DNA of 64,000 nucleotides from an uncultured Bacteroidales bacterium (GTDB lineage: Bacteria; Bacteroidota; Bacteroidia; Bacteroidales; UBA932), in contig UQMB01000011.1 in the NCBI GenBank assembly GCA_900541925.1, positions 1 through 64,000 of the forward strand, written 5' to 3'. A model generated the notes under the pieces. The model was given only the letters and a program-made list of their open reading frames with translations, made no database searches and was not told the DNA's origin. The position numbers and the translations under genes were made by a program. Below, one piece after another: positions 42,838-50,544 of the stretch. The number at the start of each line of letters is the position of its first letter. Within the stretch, counting starts at the first letter, position 1.

Positions 42838-44397
42838 TTATAATTCTATTTCTTTTATTATCCTGTCAATCTCAGCCCGGAGCACATTCTCCCTCTCCAC
42901 AATCCTGGCAAGTTCTGCATTGAGCTTCACAATATCCACTTTCTCCCTGGTGTCCTCCTGCTCAACATAGGTGGAGACAGACAGGTTGTAGTCAGCCTTG
43001 GCTATGTCATCATTGGCCACAAGCTTGCTGACATACTGCTCATCTTTTCTGCCTGTGAAGACATCAAGGATATGCTGGATGTTCTCCTCTGTGAGTTTGT
43101 TGGAGTTGGTGACCTTGACACACTCCCTGGTAGCATCTATGAACAGGGTGCAGTTATCCTTCTTGGCCTTCTTCAGCACCATTATGCATGTGGCGATGCT
43201 GGTCCCAAAGAAAAGGTTGTCAGGGAGTTGGATAATGCAATCAACATAGTTGTTGTCAATCAAGTATTGTCTTATCTTCTTCTCTGAGCCACCTCTATAC
43301 ATCACGCCGGGGAAACATACTATGGCAGCTGTTCCATTGCTGGCAAGCCAGGCAAGAGAGTGCATGATGAATGCAAGGTCAGCCTTGGACTTCGGTGCAA
43401 GCACACCTGCAGGTGCAAATCTCGGGTCATTGATAAGGGTCATGTCATCATCCCCTTTCCACTTGGTTGAGTAAGGTGGGTTTGAGACAATTACCTCAAA
43501 AGGCTCATCATCCCAATGCTGCGGAGAAAGGAGTGTGTCTTCACAAGCTATGTCAAACTTGTCATAGTCAATGTCGTGAAGGAACATGTTGATCCTGCAC
43601 AGGTTATATGTGGTAAGGTTGATTTCCTGCCCGAAGAAACCCTGTCTTACATTGTCCTTGCCAAGTATCTTTGCAGCTTTCAGGAGCAGTGAGCCTGAAC
43701 CACAGGCCGGGTCATAAACTTTATTGACTTCAGTTTTGCCCACTGTGGCGAGCTTTGTCAAGAGCTCGCTCACTTCCTGCGGCGTGTAGTATTCGCCACC
43801 GCTCTTTCCTGCATTTGAAGCATACATTCCCATCAGGTACTCGTATGCGTCACCGAAGGCGTCAATGGTATTGTCCTGATAATCACCCAATTTCATTGAC
43901 CCGATACCCCTCAGGAGTTTGACCAGCTTTTCATTCCTCTTGATGACAGTAGCACCCAGTTTGTTGCTGTTCACGTCAAGGTCTGCAAACAACCCCTTGA
44001 AATCATCTTCACTTGCAGTTCCCTTTGCGGAGTTCTCAATGGCGGAGAAAATACCTTCAAGTGTCATATTCAGGTTGGGGTCAGCATCACAAGTCTTGCA
44101 GATGTTCTCAAACAGTTGTGAAGGAAGGATGAAGAACCCTTTGACATTCACCATCTCTTCCCTTATGCCTTCTGCCTGTGCATCATTAAGGTCTGCATAA
44201 TTGAAGTCCCTGTTGCCTGTCTCCCATTCACCCTTGTTGATGTAGGTTGTGATATTTTCAGAGATGTATCTGTAAAAGAGCATCCCCAAGATGTAGGATT
44301 TGAAATCCCATCCATCCACAGAACCTCTCATCTCATCTGCTATTGCCCAGATGGTCCGGTGGAGTTCTGCGCGCTCCACTTCCTTTTTATTGTCCAT
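42838..44397 (-). CDS. hsdM: type I restriction-modification DNA methyltransferase
   Basis: 519 residues from ATG at 44397 (MDNKKEVERAELHRTIW). The frame is open for about 138 more codons upstream, but these run through repeat R2 and past the promoter, so they are not used. HsdM_N domain first, then the SAM motif YDPACGSGSLLLKA (about 240) and the N6-adenine motif IVSNPPYS (about 318). It methylates adenine at sites chosen by HsdS. First gene of the locus; promoter box at 44417. Confidence 0.96.
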   Translation of the reverse strand: MDNKKEVERAELHRTIWAIADEMRGSVDGWDFKSYILGMLFYRYISENITTYINKGEWETGNRDFNYADLNDAQAEGIREEMVNVKGFFILPSQLFENICKTCDADPNLNMTLEGIFSAIENSAKGTASEDDFKGLFADLDVNSNKLGATVIKRNEKLVKLLRGIGSMKLGDYQDNTIDAFGDAYEYLMGMYASNAGKSGGEYYTPQEVSELLTKLATVGKTEVNKVYDPACGSGSLLLKAAKILGKDNVRQGFFGQEINLTTYNLCRINMFLHDIDYDKFDIACEDTLLSPQHWDDEPFEVIVSNPPYSTKWKGDDDMTLINDPRFAPAGVLAPKSKADLAFIMHSLAWLASNGTAAIVCFPGVMYRGGSEKKIRQYLIDNNYVDCIIQLPDNLFFGTSIATCIMVLKKAKKDNCTLFIDATRECVKVTNSNKLTEENIQHILDVFTGRKDEQYVSKLVANDDIAKADYNLSVSTYVEQEDTREKVDIVKLNAELARIVERENVLRAEIDRIIKEIEL

Positions 44398-44416
44398 CGT
44401 TATTTTGCTTGATTTG

Positions 44417-44424
44417 CAAAGATA
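44417..44424 (-). promoter_or_regulatory. -7 box (TATCTTTG) for hsdM
   Basis: An exact TAnnTTTG match with a TTTT stretch at about the -33 position. Leader about 12 nt. Confidence 0.6.
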
Positions 44425-44567
44425 TAAAAAATCCGGGTGGTCTGAAAAACTGGCCGCCCGGATGACGCCGGTCATAGTCTGGCTGTATATATTGAATGAG
44501 CCGTGATAAATGCAGGGTTTCTGTGACATCGACACATCGGGCGGCTCGGTTCGGGCGGTACGGGCCG

Positions 44568-44770
44568 CGCCTGTGACCGATGCCACCGCCAGGTGTGAGC
44601 CTATCCCGGTGTTTCCGCTGCTACCTGAAACGCCGACCTGCCCTGCATGGCCCTCTGCGGCATCCACCCCTGCCAGGTGTGAGCCGCTTTCACCGGATCG
44701 GCTCACACCTGCGTCGCGTGCAGGCTTATGGTCCGGCACTATGGCCGCCTGCTCCCGATGCGCCGCCCAT
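44568..44770 (-). repeat. repeat R, copy 2 (inverted relative to copy 1)
   Basis: The reverse complement matches 29736-29999 apart from about 55 bp missing here. It includes the palindrome CAGGTGTGAGCC (44674-44685) and GGCTCACACCTG (44700-44711). It sits directly upstream of the hsdM promoter. The same repeat thus borders both the DUF1016 patch and the type I locus. Confidence 0.8.
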
Positions 44771-44879
44771 TTTAGTACGCGGCCGAAAACAAGTTGCCGC
44801 AGATTTGGCAAAGATTTTTGAGGATAGATGTCTTTTTGAAGAAGGAGTGTGCCGGTGGCACATCACTGGCGAGATTCCC

Positions 44880-44956
44880 GTGCGCACCAGGCCCCTTTCT
44901 ACGCACGCGGGCTTTCCGAAATCAGCGCGGTGAGTGAAAACGCCCCTGGTGCGCAC
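44880..44956. repeat. 12-bp inverted repeat, GTGCGCACCAGG
   Basis: GTGCGCACCAGG (44880-44891) and its exact reverse complement (44945-44956) enclose 53 nt. A smaller dyad (GTGTGCC/GGCACAT) lies at 44847-44863. No ORF is convincing between hsdM and hipA (44398-45117), so this could be a structured RNA, an element end or neither. Confidence 0.6.
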
Positions 44957-44996
44957 CGCGATGTTCCACGCATCGGCGGAGGTTCCACGGACGGGA

Positions 44997-45069
44997 GCAC
45001 CGGCGGTCGTGCATACAGGTGGCAGCGGGAACGCGGCAATCGCGTCACGTACGGCACTCCTATCAAACT
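44997..45069 (+). repeat. direct repeat flanking hipBA, left copy
   Basis: About 73 bp starting GCACCGGCGGTCGTGCATAC and ending TATCAAACT. It recurs at 47132-47207 with a few differences. The pair encloses hipA, MITE copy 3 and hipB. Confidence 0.85.
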
Positions 45070-45117
45070 ATCCGCCACTCGTGGTTATTTCTTCTTTACC
45101 AAATGTGAATTAAGAAA

Positions 45118-46380
45118 TCAAATACGATCATATTGTTTATCAAACACTCCTGAGAACATATCCATCTCTCTCCCGGAAATTCCTAATCGTGTCGCCAATT
45201 TGCGCCATCCTTTCACAACTTCAATCACCTCCGAAATAATCTTCTCCGCAGTGTTTCGATTAAGCATATAATCCCCGCAGGCATCAAGCAAGATACTTAA
45301 ATCCGCCTTGTTGGAAGTTGATGAGATGAGCAGGCTTTGATATTCATTCAGCGTTGGATTCACATCGTATGCCGGCGACAATGTCCATCCTTTTGCAGTC
45401 AACAGGAAACCATGATTGCGGAAATGGTCATCGCTGTTACCTATGCAGATATTGAAGGCAACACGACGGAAGAGTTCCTGCAAGTTTCTCTCTACATCGG
45501 TACAGTTCTGAATAATGAAGTCAACTATATCCAAATAGCCGTATCCAGCAGTTGCATTATCTCCATCACTTAATCCCAACAAGGTCATAGCGGATGCAAA
45601 ATGAATACGTTTGCTATCGTTTGTTCTATCGAAACGTTGTGACAGCAATGTATGATATTTTTCTCCAGTTGCCAGCACTTTTGTTTTTGCTGCGTTTACT
45701 CCTGCTTTTGTGGCAAGCAAGTGACTGAAATGCTCCCAAAGTCCGACATCATAGTCATCCTTGCGCGACGGGAACTTAGCCACGTAAAGAGTTTTATCCG
45801 TATCTACAACACTGGCTTTAGGACGTGCTCCTCCTAATGATGTACCAGGTTGCACAAGTTGTGCAATCCATTTCCAATCAGGAAGCGTATTGTTCTCTTC
45901 GCTTTTCTCAATCTCAGCACTGGCAGCAATCAACTCCCGAATATCTGTCAAAGGTGGAATTCTCAACGGTTCACTCATATTGATAAATTCGCCATCAGGA
46001 TCTTCCTTAAAACGGAATCCACCCATTCGAGAGAAATCATCGATACCAGTCAAGAAATCGAAAGATGATAATCTTCGTACCGACCGCTTTTCTTCCGCTG
46101 CTACTAATTGCTCGCGACGCAACAACAAAGTACGTCCCCAACGATCCGGCAAGACATCAGAAAAACATCCGAATATATCCTTGTCCGGTTGTGTATATTG
46201 TTGTCCTGGATAATTATTCAAGTCGTCACTCAAAAACAGATCGCTGTGCTGCCTTAACCATTCATTATTGAACGTAAAACTATAGCTGTCCGCACCACGA
46301 AGAGACTCATAGCCTAATTCGCCAATGAGTTCCACTTCTTTGAGCCAATCGAAATCGGCATATACATACAACTTTTTCAT
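45118..46380 (-). CDS. hipA: HipA-type serine/threonine kinase toxin
   Basis: 420 residues, full HipA length. An N-terminal subdomain leads to the Gly-rich loop PGTSLGGARPKA (about 177-188), the ATP lysine YVAKFPS (about 200), the catalytic loop GNSDDHFRNHGF (about 310-321, Asp and Asn present) and the metal motif SPAYDVNP (about 332). Family members phosphorylate aminoacyl-tRNA synthetases, such as GltX, and cause growth arrest. All kinase residues I can identify are intact. MITE copy 3 now separates it from hipB. GC content is clearly lower than in flanking core genes. Confidence 0.9.
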   Translation of the reverse strand: MKKLYVYADFDWLKEVELIGELGYESLRGADSYSFTFNNEWLRQHSDLFLSDDLNNYPGQQYTQPDKDIFGCFSDVLPDRWGRTLLLRREQLVAAEEKRSVRRLSSFDFLTGIDDFSRMGGFRFKEDPDGEFINMSEPLRIPPLTDIRELIAASAEIEKSEENNTLPDWKWIAQLVQPGTSLGGARPKASVVDTDKTLYVAKFPSRKDDYDVGLWEHFSHLLATKAGVNAAKTKVLATGEKYHTLLSQRFDRTNDSKRIHFASAMTLLGLSDGDNATAGYGYLDIVDFIIQNCTDVERNLQELFRRVAFNICIGNSDDHFRNHGFLLTAKGWTLSPAYDVNPTLNEYQSLLISSTSNKADLSILLDACGDYMLNRNTAEKIISEVIEVVKGWRKLATRLGISGREMDMFSGVFDKQYDRI

Positions 46381-46386
46381 AGATTA

Positions 46387-46551
46387 GAAGTTGCTTTGAA
46401 TTTATTTGTCATAAATTTTATGAAGATTTTTTCTGTCAGAGTTTTTTCTGGATTTTGAGAAAGATAGTAGAACTATCTGACCGAAAAAGCCAGGAAAAAA
46501 TATGGCGAAAAAGCAAGTAAAAGAATTTTCAACATAAATCAAAACAACTTC
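46387..46551 (-). mobile_element. MITE copy 3 (165 bp) between hipB and hipA
   Basis: Termini GAAGTTGCTTTGA.. and ..TCAAAACAACTTC, with TTA target duplications at 46384-46386 and 46552-46554; the latter is the hipB TAA stop codon. Before insertion the hipB stop and hipA ATG were 3 nt apart. The element's ATG now opens an 11-residue mini-ORF (MTNKFKATSNL) whose TGA overlaps the hipA ATG (ATGA). Confidence 0.92.
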
Positions 46552-46872
46552 TTATTCTTTCTTGGATGCACGTTCTCTTGTTTTCAAACTCAAATCTTGC
46601 AAAGCTTTTCCCATTTTATCTTCTTTGGCAAGCAATAGGATATCATCGTCAAGTTGCAATGCATACAAAACACGTAGATAGATCCCTATTGCAACAGTAG
46701 GAATCCCTTTTTCTATCCGGGACACAGTAAGCGGTGAACAGGTAGCCCGTTCTGCCACCTGAGCCACACTCAGATTCCGACGCAAGCGAGCTAACTTAAT
46801 CTGCTCACCTACAATTTGCATCTTCTGCTCCAATTTTCGGGGAAGCTTGGTTCCCATTGTATTCTTTGTCAT
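46552..46872 (-). CDS. hipB: HipB-type antitoxin, XRE-family DNA-binding protein
   Basis: 106 residues with a Cro/C1-type helix-turn-helix (LRRNLSVAQVAERATCSPLTVSRIEKG, in two parts at about 30-56) and a C-terminal tail rich in Lys/Arg/Glu. It should bind and neutralise HipA and repress its own promoter. It is first in the pair. The promoter box at 46948-46955 is followed by an AT-rich dyad (CATATnnnnnnATATG) that could be its operator. Confidence 0.88.
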   Translation of the reverse strand: MTKNTMGTKLPRKLEQKMQIVGEQIKLARLRRNLSVAQVAERATCSPLTVSRIEKGIPTVAIGIYLRVLYALQLDDDILLLAKEDKMGKALQDLSLKTRERASKKE

Positions 46873-46947
46873 TACTACATCAATTTAAGTAAGCGGCAAA
46901 GCAACTATGCCGATAACCTTATCATGGTCAACATATCATATAATATG

Positions 46948-46955
46948 CAAAAGTA
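46948..46955 (-). promoter_or_regulatory. -7 box (TACTTTTG) for hipBA
   Basis: An exact TAnnTTTG match. Just downstream lies the dyad CATATnnnnnnATATG (about 46932-46947), a possible HipB operator overlapping the transcription start. Leader about 70 nt. Confidence 0.55.
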
Positions 46956-47131
46956 ATACTTTTTATTTATTTAATGATGTGTTACACGCAGAAAAGTCTT
47001 GGCATGATTGTCAATATAAAAAACTTCCAAAAACCAAATGCTATAATGTTGTTTGTAAGCACCATGTACAACCATCAACAAACAATATGTGTATTGGCTG
47101 CCGAAAGTCAGCAGACGGAGCCATTGAGCGG

Positions 47132-47207
47132 GCACCGCCGGCGGTCGTGCATACAGGTGGCAGCGGGAACGCGGAAATCGTGTCACGTACGGCACTCCTG
47201 TCAAACT
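47132..47207 (+). repeat. direct repeat flanking hipBA, right copy
   Basis: About 76 bp matching 44997-45069, with a 3-bp insertion near the start. It lies between the hipB promoter and the LMW-PTP promoter. The rest of 46956-47335 holds no ORF I can support. Confidence 0.85.
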
Positions 47208-47249
47208 GCCGGCCGCAAACAGGACGGACATGAATTCACATATCTTTCG

Positions 47250-47257
47250 TATATTTG
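47250..47257 (+). promoter_or_regulatory. -7 box (TATATTTG) for the LMW-PTP gene
   Basis: An exact TAnnTTTG match about 78 nt before the ATG at 47336. No clear -33 TTG. Confidence 0.45.
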
Positions 47258-47335
47258 TCCTGACTCCAGCAGCCAAAAGAATGGACCGGGAAGGAGCATA
47301 CCGTAAGACGCACAGAACCAACGACAACTGATAAT

Positions 47336-47788
47336 ATGAAACGGATACTTTTTGTATGCCACGGCAATATATGCAGAAGCCCGATGGCGGAATTCATCCT
47401 CAAAGCCCTGCTGAGAGCGAGGGGCGACGAGGATCAGTACCATGTCGAATCGGCGGCCGTGTCAGACGAGGAATACGGCAACCCTATCTATCCGCCGGCC
47501 AAACGCTGCCTCAAGCAGCACGGCATCATGTTCGACCAGGACAAGACGGCACGCACCATCACTCCGGAAGACTATCAGAGATTCGACCGCATCATCTGCA
47601 TGGACACCAGCAACCTGCGCTGGCTCGAAAGAGTGATGGGACCGGACCCTGAGGGCAAAGTCCATCTGCTGATGTCCTACACCGGCCGGAGCCGCGATGT
47701 GATGGACCCGTGGTACACCGGCGACTTCGAGCAGGCCTTCCAGGACATCCTCGAAGGATGCGAAGCCATGTTGAGAGCCGGGATATAG
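47336..47788 (+). CDS. low-molecular-weight protein tyrosine phosphatase
   Basis: 150 residues. The catalytic P-loop VCHGNICRSP (Cys8, Arg14) and the general-acid loop DPWYTGDF (Asp about 126) are both intact, and length is normal. It removes phosphate from tyrosine in the cytosol; in bacteria this often controls exopolysaccharide tyrosine kinases, but no such kinase is seen nearby. It stands alone, convergent with the hypothetical gene at 47809. Confidence 0.93.
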   Translation: MKRILFVCHGNICRSPMAEFILKALLRARGDEDQYHVESAAVSDEEYGNPIYPPAKRCLKQHGIMFDQDKTARTITPEDYQRFDRIICMDTSNLRWLERVMGPDPEGKVHLLMSYTGRSRDVMDPWYTGDFEQAFQDILEGCEAMLRAGI

Positions 47789-47808
47789 ACGGCCGTCCCG
47801 CAGCAGAA

Positions 47809-48354
47809 CTAATTGATCAGCACTTTCTTATAGCCAAGGCGCCGTATCTCTATGGCCGCGCCTATCCTGTACATCACCGTATATGAACGGACAAGTACAT
47901 AGAACCCAAGATCCGTCTGCGGCTCTATGCCCTCGTGCCTGATCAGGCCAAGCGTGGCAAGCGCGCAGCTGAGCAGAGTGTCGTTCAGCTTCTTCGCCAC
48001 AGGGTCGTCAGATTTCAGTCCCAGCACATCATGGAGTATGTGCTCATCCATATTGTCCCAGCCCTTGCTGCCATAATAGGCCTGGTAGGCATCGTCTTTG
48101 TGCGCCTCCCAGCCGGCGTCCCAATTATGGGCCACACCCATCCCCAGAAACGCCGCCCAGGACAGGGCCGCCTCCGGATAGGCATTGAAATTCTCCACCG
48201 CGTCAGCAGTGTAATCCTTGATATATGAATCCCACTTGTCGTCAATGTCGGGACTTCTCAGCACTTCATCCTCCAGGAGACCGGCTCCCCTGCAAACCTT
48301 GAGAAGACCCTCCTCAAGGATCTTCTCGAATCTGTCCAGATACTCCGTATCCAT
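47809..48354 (-). CDS. conserved hypothetical protein
   Basis: 181 residues, soluble, acidic and helical, without signal peptide or membrane segment. Features include WDNMDEHIL and an aromatic-rich AAFLGMGVAHNWDAGWEAH stretch. I do not recognise a family. It starts 5 bp after the RSH gene and is probably in its transcript, which hints at a stress-linked role but does not prove one. Confidence 0.75.
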   Translation of the reverse strand: MDTEYLDRFEKILEEGLLKVCRGAGLLEDEVLRSPDIDDKWDSYIKDYTADAVENFNAYPEAALSWAAFLGMGVAHNWDAGWEAHKDDAYQAYYGSKGWDNMDEHILHDVLGLKSDDPVAKKLNDTLLSCALATLGLIRHEGIEPQTDLGFYVLVRSYTVMYRIGAAIEIRRLGYKKVLIN

Positions 48355-48359
48355 AATCT

Positions 48360-50450
48360 CTATACCCTATGAACTTTAATCACATTCTTTATGTTGGACA
48401 CCAGCGAGATCACCTTGTCAAGCTCCGTGTTGGACGGCACCAGCAGCCTCACGCTTATCTCATAAGTGCCGGTCCTCTGGTTCTCCTTGACATTGAACGA
48501 GCGCATCGACACCTTGAACTTGCCGATGACATCCATTATGGCGCTGAGCACCGGATGCTCCATCCCGGCAGTAATCGCAAGGTCACAGACAAAGTCCCCG
48601 CCGCTGCTGTTGTCCTGCCACACCACTTTCTGAATCCTGTACGGGTAGCGCTCTATGAGCCTCGCGGCGTTAGGACAGGATATCCTGTGAATCTTGATGC
48701 CGTCAGTCCTCGTGACGAAGCCGAAGACATCGTCACCGAACACGGGGTTGCAGCATTTTGACAGTTTGTAGTCCAGTCCGCGAACATTCTTGGCGTTGAT
48801 GACAAGTATGTCATCGGACGAGCTCCCGGCATAGCCTTCCTTAGGGGCGGCTTCGTTCTTCTCCTCGACGGACGGCAGGGCCTTCTCGGCCTGCTTCTGC
48901 AGGATGAATGACTTTATGTCGTTGATGTCCACCTCCTCACGCGATATGGCGGCGAGGAACGGCATCACGGAAGAGTACTTCCGCGACTTCATGAACTCCG
49001 TCTGCAGGTCGTCACCAAACTCGAGCTTCCAGTTCTTCAGGCGGCGCGTCAGGATCTCGCGTCCCTCGGCCGCGGCGCGGCGCTCGTCGGCGTCGAGTTC
49101 CTGCTTTATTTTCCCGCGGGCCTTGGAGGTGACCACCCATCCGAGCCAGTCACGGCTCGGGCGCTGGTTGCGGCCCGTCATGATCTCCACCACATCTCCG
49201 GTCTTGAGTTTATCCTTTATCTGCACCGGTTTGCCGTTGACCTTGCCTCCGGTGCAGCGGCACCCCACATTGGAGTGTATGTTGAAGGCGAAATCCAGCA
49301 CGGACGAACCTGCCGACAGGATGCGGAGCTCCCCGGTCGGGGTGAACACGAATATCTCCCTGTCCGGCGGGGCCGGCATGTCCTCCGGGCTGGCGTCGAA
49401 CGGATTGGCGAGCGAATCGCGCACGGACTGCATCCATCTGTCGATGGACGCCTCGTGGCGTATGCCCTTGTAGGCCCAGTGGGCCGCGTTGCCGCTCTCG
49501 GCCTCTATGTCCATGCGCTTCGTGCGGATCTGCACCTCCAGGGATTTGCCCTGCTTGTTCTTGACAGTGATATGCAGGGACTCGTATCCGTTGGGGCGCG
49601 GGGTCGTGAGCCAGTCACGGAGCCTCTTGATATCAGGCTCGTATTCTTCCGTCACGTATGAGTAAACCTTCCAGCAGAGGTCTTTCTCCACCTTGGGGTC
49701 ATCCTCGCAATCGATGATGAAGCGGATCGCGAACACGTCATAGACCCCCTCGAACGGCACTTTCTGCACCTGCATCTTGCGATAGATGGAATATGCGCTC
49801 TTGGTACGCGCCTTGAGCTTGTAGCGGATGCCGGCGTCCGAGAGCTTCTTCTCCAGCGGGCGTATGAACTCCGCCGTAAGCTGCTCCCTGTCCTTCTCCG
49901 TGGCCTTGAGCTTGTTGGTCACGGCACGGTACTGCTCCGGCTCCGAGTAGCGGAAGTAGATGTTGCCCAGCTCATTGTTGATGTTATAGAGCCCCAGCTG
50001 GTGCGCGAGAGGCATATAGAGCATCATGGTCTCCAGCAGCTTCTGCTCACGCGAAGCCTTCGGGAAGATGTTGAGGCTGCGCATCACCTCCAGGCGGTCG
50101 GCGATCTTCAGCACCACGACCCGGGGGTCGGTGGAATACTGGACTATGAGCTTCTTATAGTTCTCGGCCTCAAGGCGAGTGTCTTTCGGCTTGATAGTCG
50201 AAATCTTGTTGAGCCCCTCCGCAATCTTCCGGACATCCTTAGGAAACGAACTGATATCCACTTCCTTATGCGTCCTTGTAGCCTCGTGCAGGTAGACTGC
50301 GGCCACGCACTCCATCGGCAGGCCGATCTCGTCAGCCACTATGCGGGCGACATTGTCGGGGTGCTGCATGAATGGGGTGCCGTCGTAGCGGGTCTCGTCC
50401 TTGAGCGCGTCCAGCGCCACTGCGCGGGCTTTTTCTATAAGTGCATCCAT
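48360..50450 (-). CDS. RSH-family (p)ppGpp synthetase with degenerate hydrolase site
   Basis: 696 residues from ATG at 50450. Domains: N-terminal HD region (about 1-150), synthetase (about 190-310, with KSAYSIYRKM, VYDVFAIRF, RPNGYESLHITV and EVQIRT), TGS (about 365-430), helical, zinc-finger-like and C-terminal ACT. The HD site is altered: HDxxED is replaced by HEATRT, and the later DRLHN by DRLEV. Hydrolysis is therefore probably lost while synthesis residues look intact. This predicts a RelA-like enzyme that makes ppGpp on starved ribosomes. The promoter box leaves almost no leader. Confidence 0.9.
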   Translation of the reverse strand: MDALIEKARAVALDALKDETRYDGTPFMQHPDNVARIVADEIGLPMECVAAVYLHEATRTHKEVDISSFPKDVRKIAEGLNKISTIKPKDTRLEAENYKKLIVQYSTDPRVVVLKIADRLEVMRSLNIFPKASREQKLLETMMLYMPLAHQLGLYNINNELGNIYFRYSEPEQYRAVTNKLKATEKDREQLTAEFIRPLEKKLSDAGIRYKLKARTKSAYSIYRKMQVQKVPFEGVYDVFAIRFIIDCEDDPKVEKDLCWKVYSYVTEEYEPDIKRLRDWLTTPRPNGYESLHITVKNKQGKSLEVQIRTKRMDIEAESGNAAHWAYKGIRHEASIDRWMQSVRDSLANPFDASPEDMPAPPDREIFVFTPTGELRILSAGSSVLDFAFNIHSNVGCRCTGGKVNGKPVQIKDKLKTGDVVEIMTGRNQRPSRDWLGWVVTSKARGKIKQELDADERRAAAEGREILTRRLKNWKLEFGDDLQTEFMKSRKYSSVMPFLAAISREEVDINDIKSFILQKQAEKALPSVEEKNEAAPKEGYAGSSSDDILVINAKNVRGLDYKLSKCCNPVFGDDVFGFVTRTDGIKIHRISCPNAARLIERYPYRIQKVVWQDNSSGGDFVCDLAITAGMEHPVLSAIMDVIGKFKVSMRSFNVKENQRTGTYEISVRLLVPSNTELDKVISLVSNIKNVIKVHRV

Positions 50451-50456
50451 CGCACG

Positions 50457-50464
50457 CAAATATA
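50457..50464 (-). promoter_or_regulatory. -7 box (TATATTTG) abutting the RSH start
   Basis: An exact TAnnTTTG match ending 6 nt before the ATG at 50450, so the message is probably leaderless. The longer start at 50468 would lie upstream of transcription. Confidence 0.5.
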
Positions 50465-50527
50465 CCAAATATTGTGCTAAATCGCCTCCGGAATCAGAAT
50501 GGATTTGCGGGCTCGGATTTTAATTCG

Positions 50528-50535
50528 TAATTTTG
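50528..50535 (+). promoter_or_regulatory. promoter (TTTG-N20-TAATTTTG) for the DUF1846 gene
   Basis: Perfect -7 box with TTTG at 50504-50507. The box ends 9 nt before the ATG at 50545, so a start of transcription 5-9 nt downstream leaves zero to a few leader bases. Confidence 0.65.
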
Positions 50536-50544
50536 TTATCCGTT

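Noticed and set aside
42575..42838. 87-codon minus-strand ORF between hsdM and hsdS
   Set aside because: It overlaps the hsdM stop (TAATG), but it is antisense to the better-supported plus-strand small ORF and shows no motif. It cannot be excluded fully.
44398..44811. N-terminal extension of hsdM through repeat R2
   Set aside because: The frame is open, but it crosses the hsdM promoter and a repeat copy. HsdM homologues start at about MDNKKEVERAELH.
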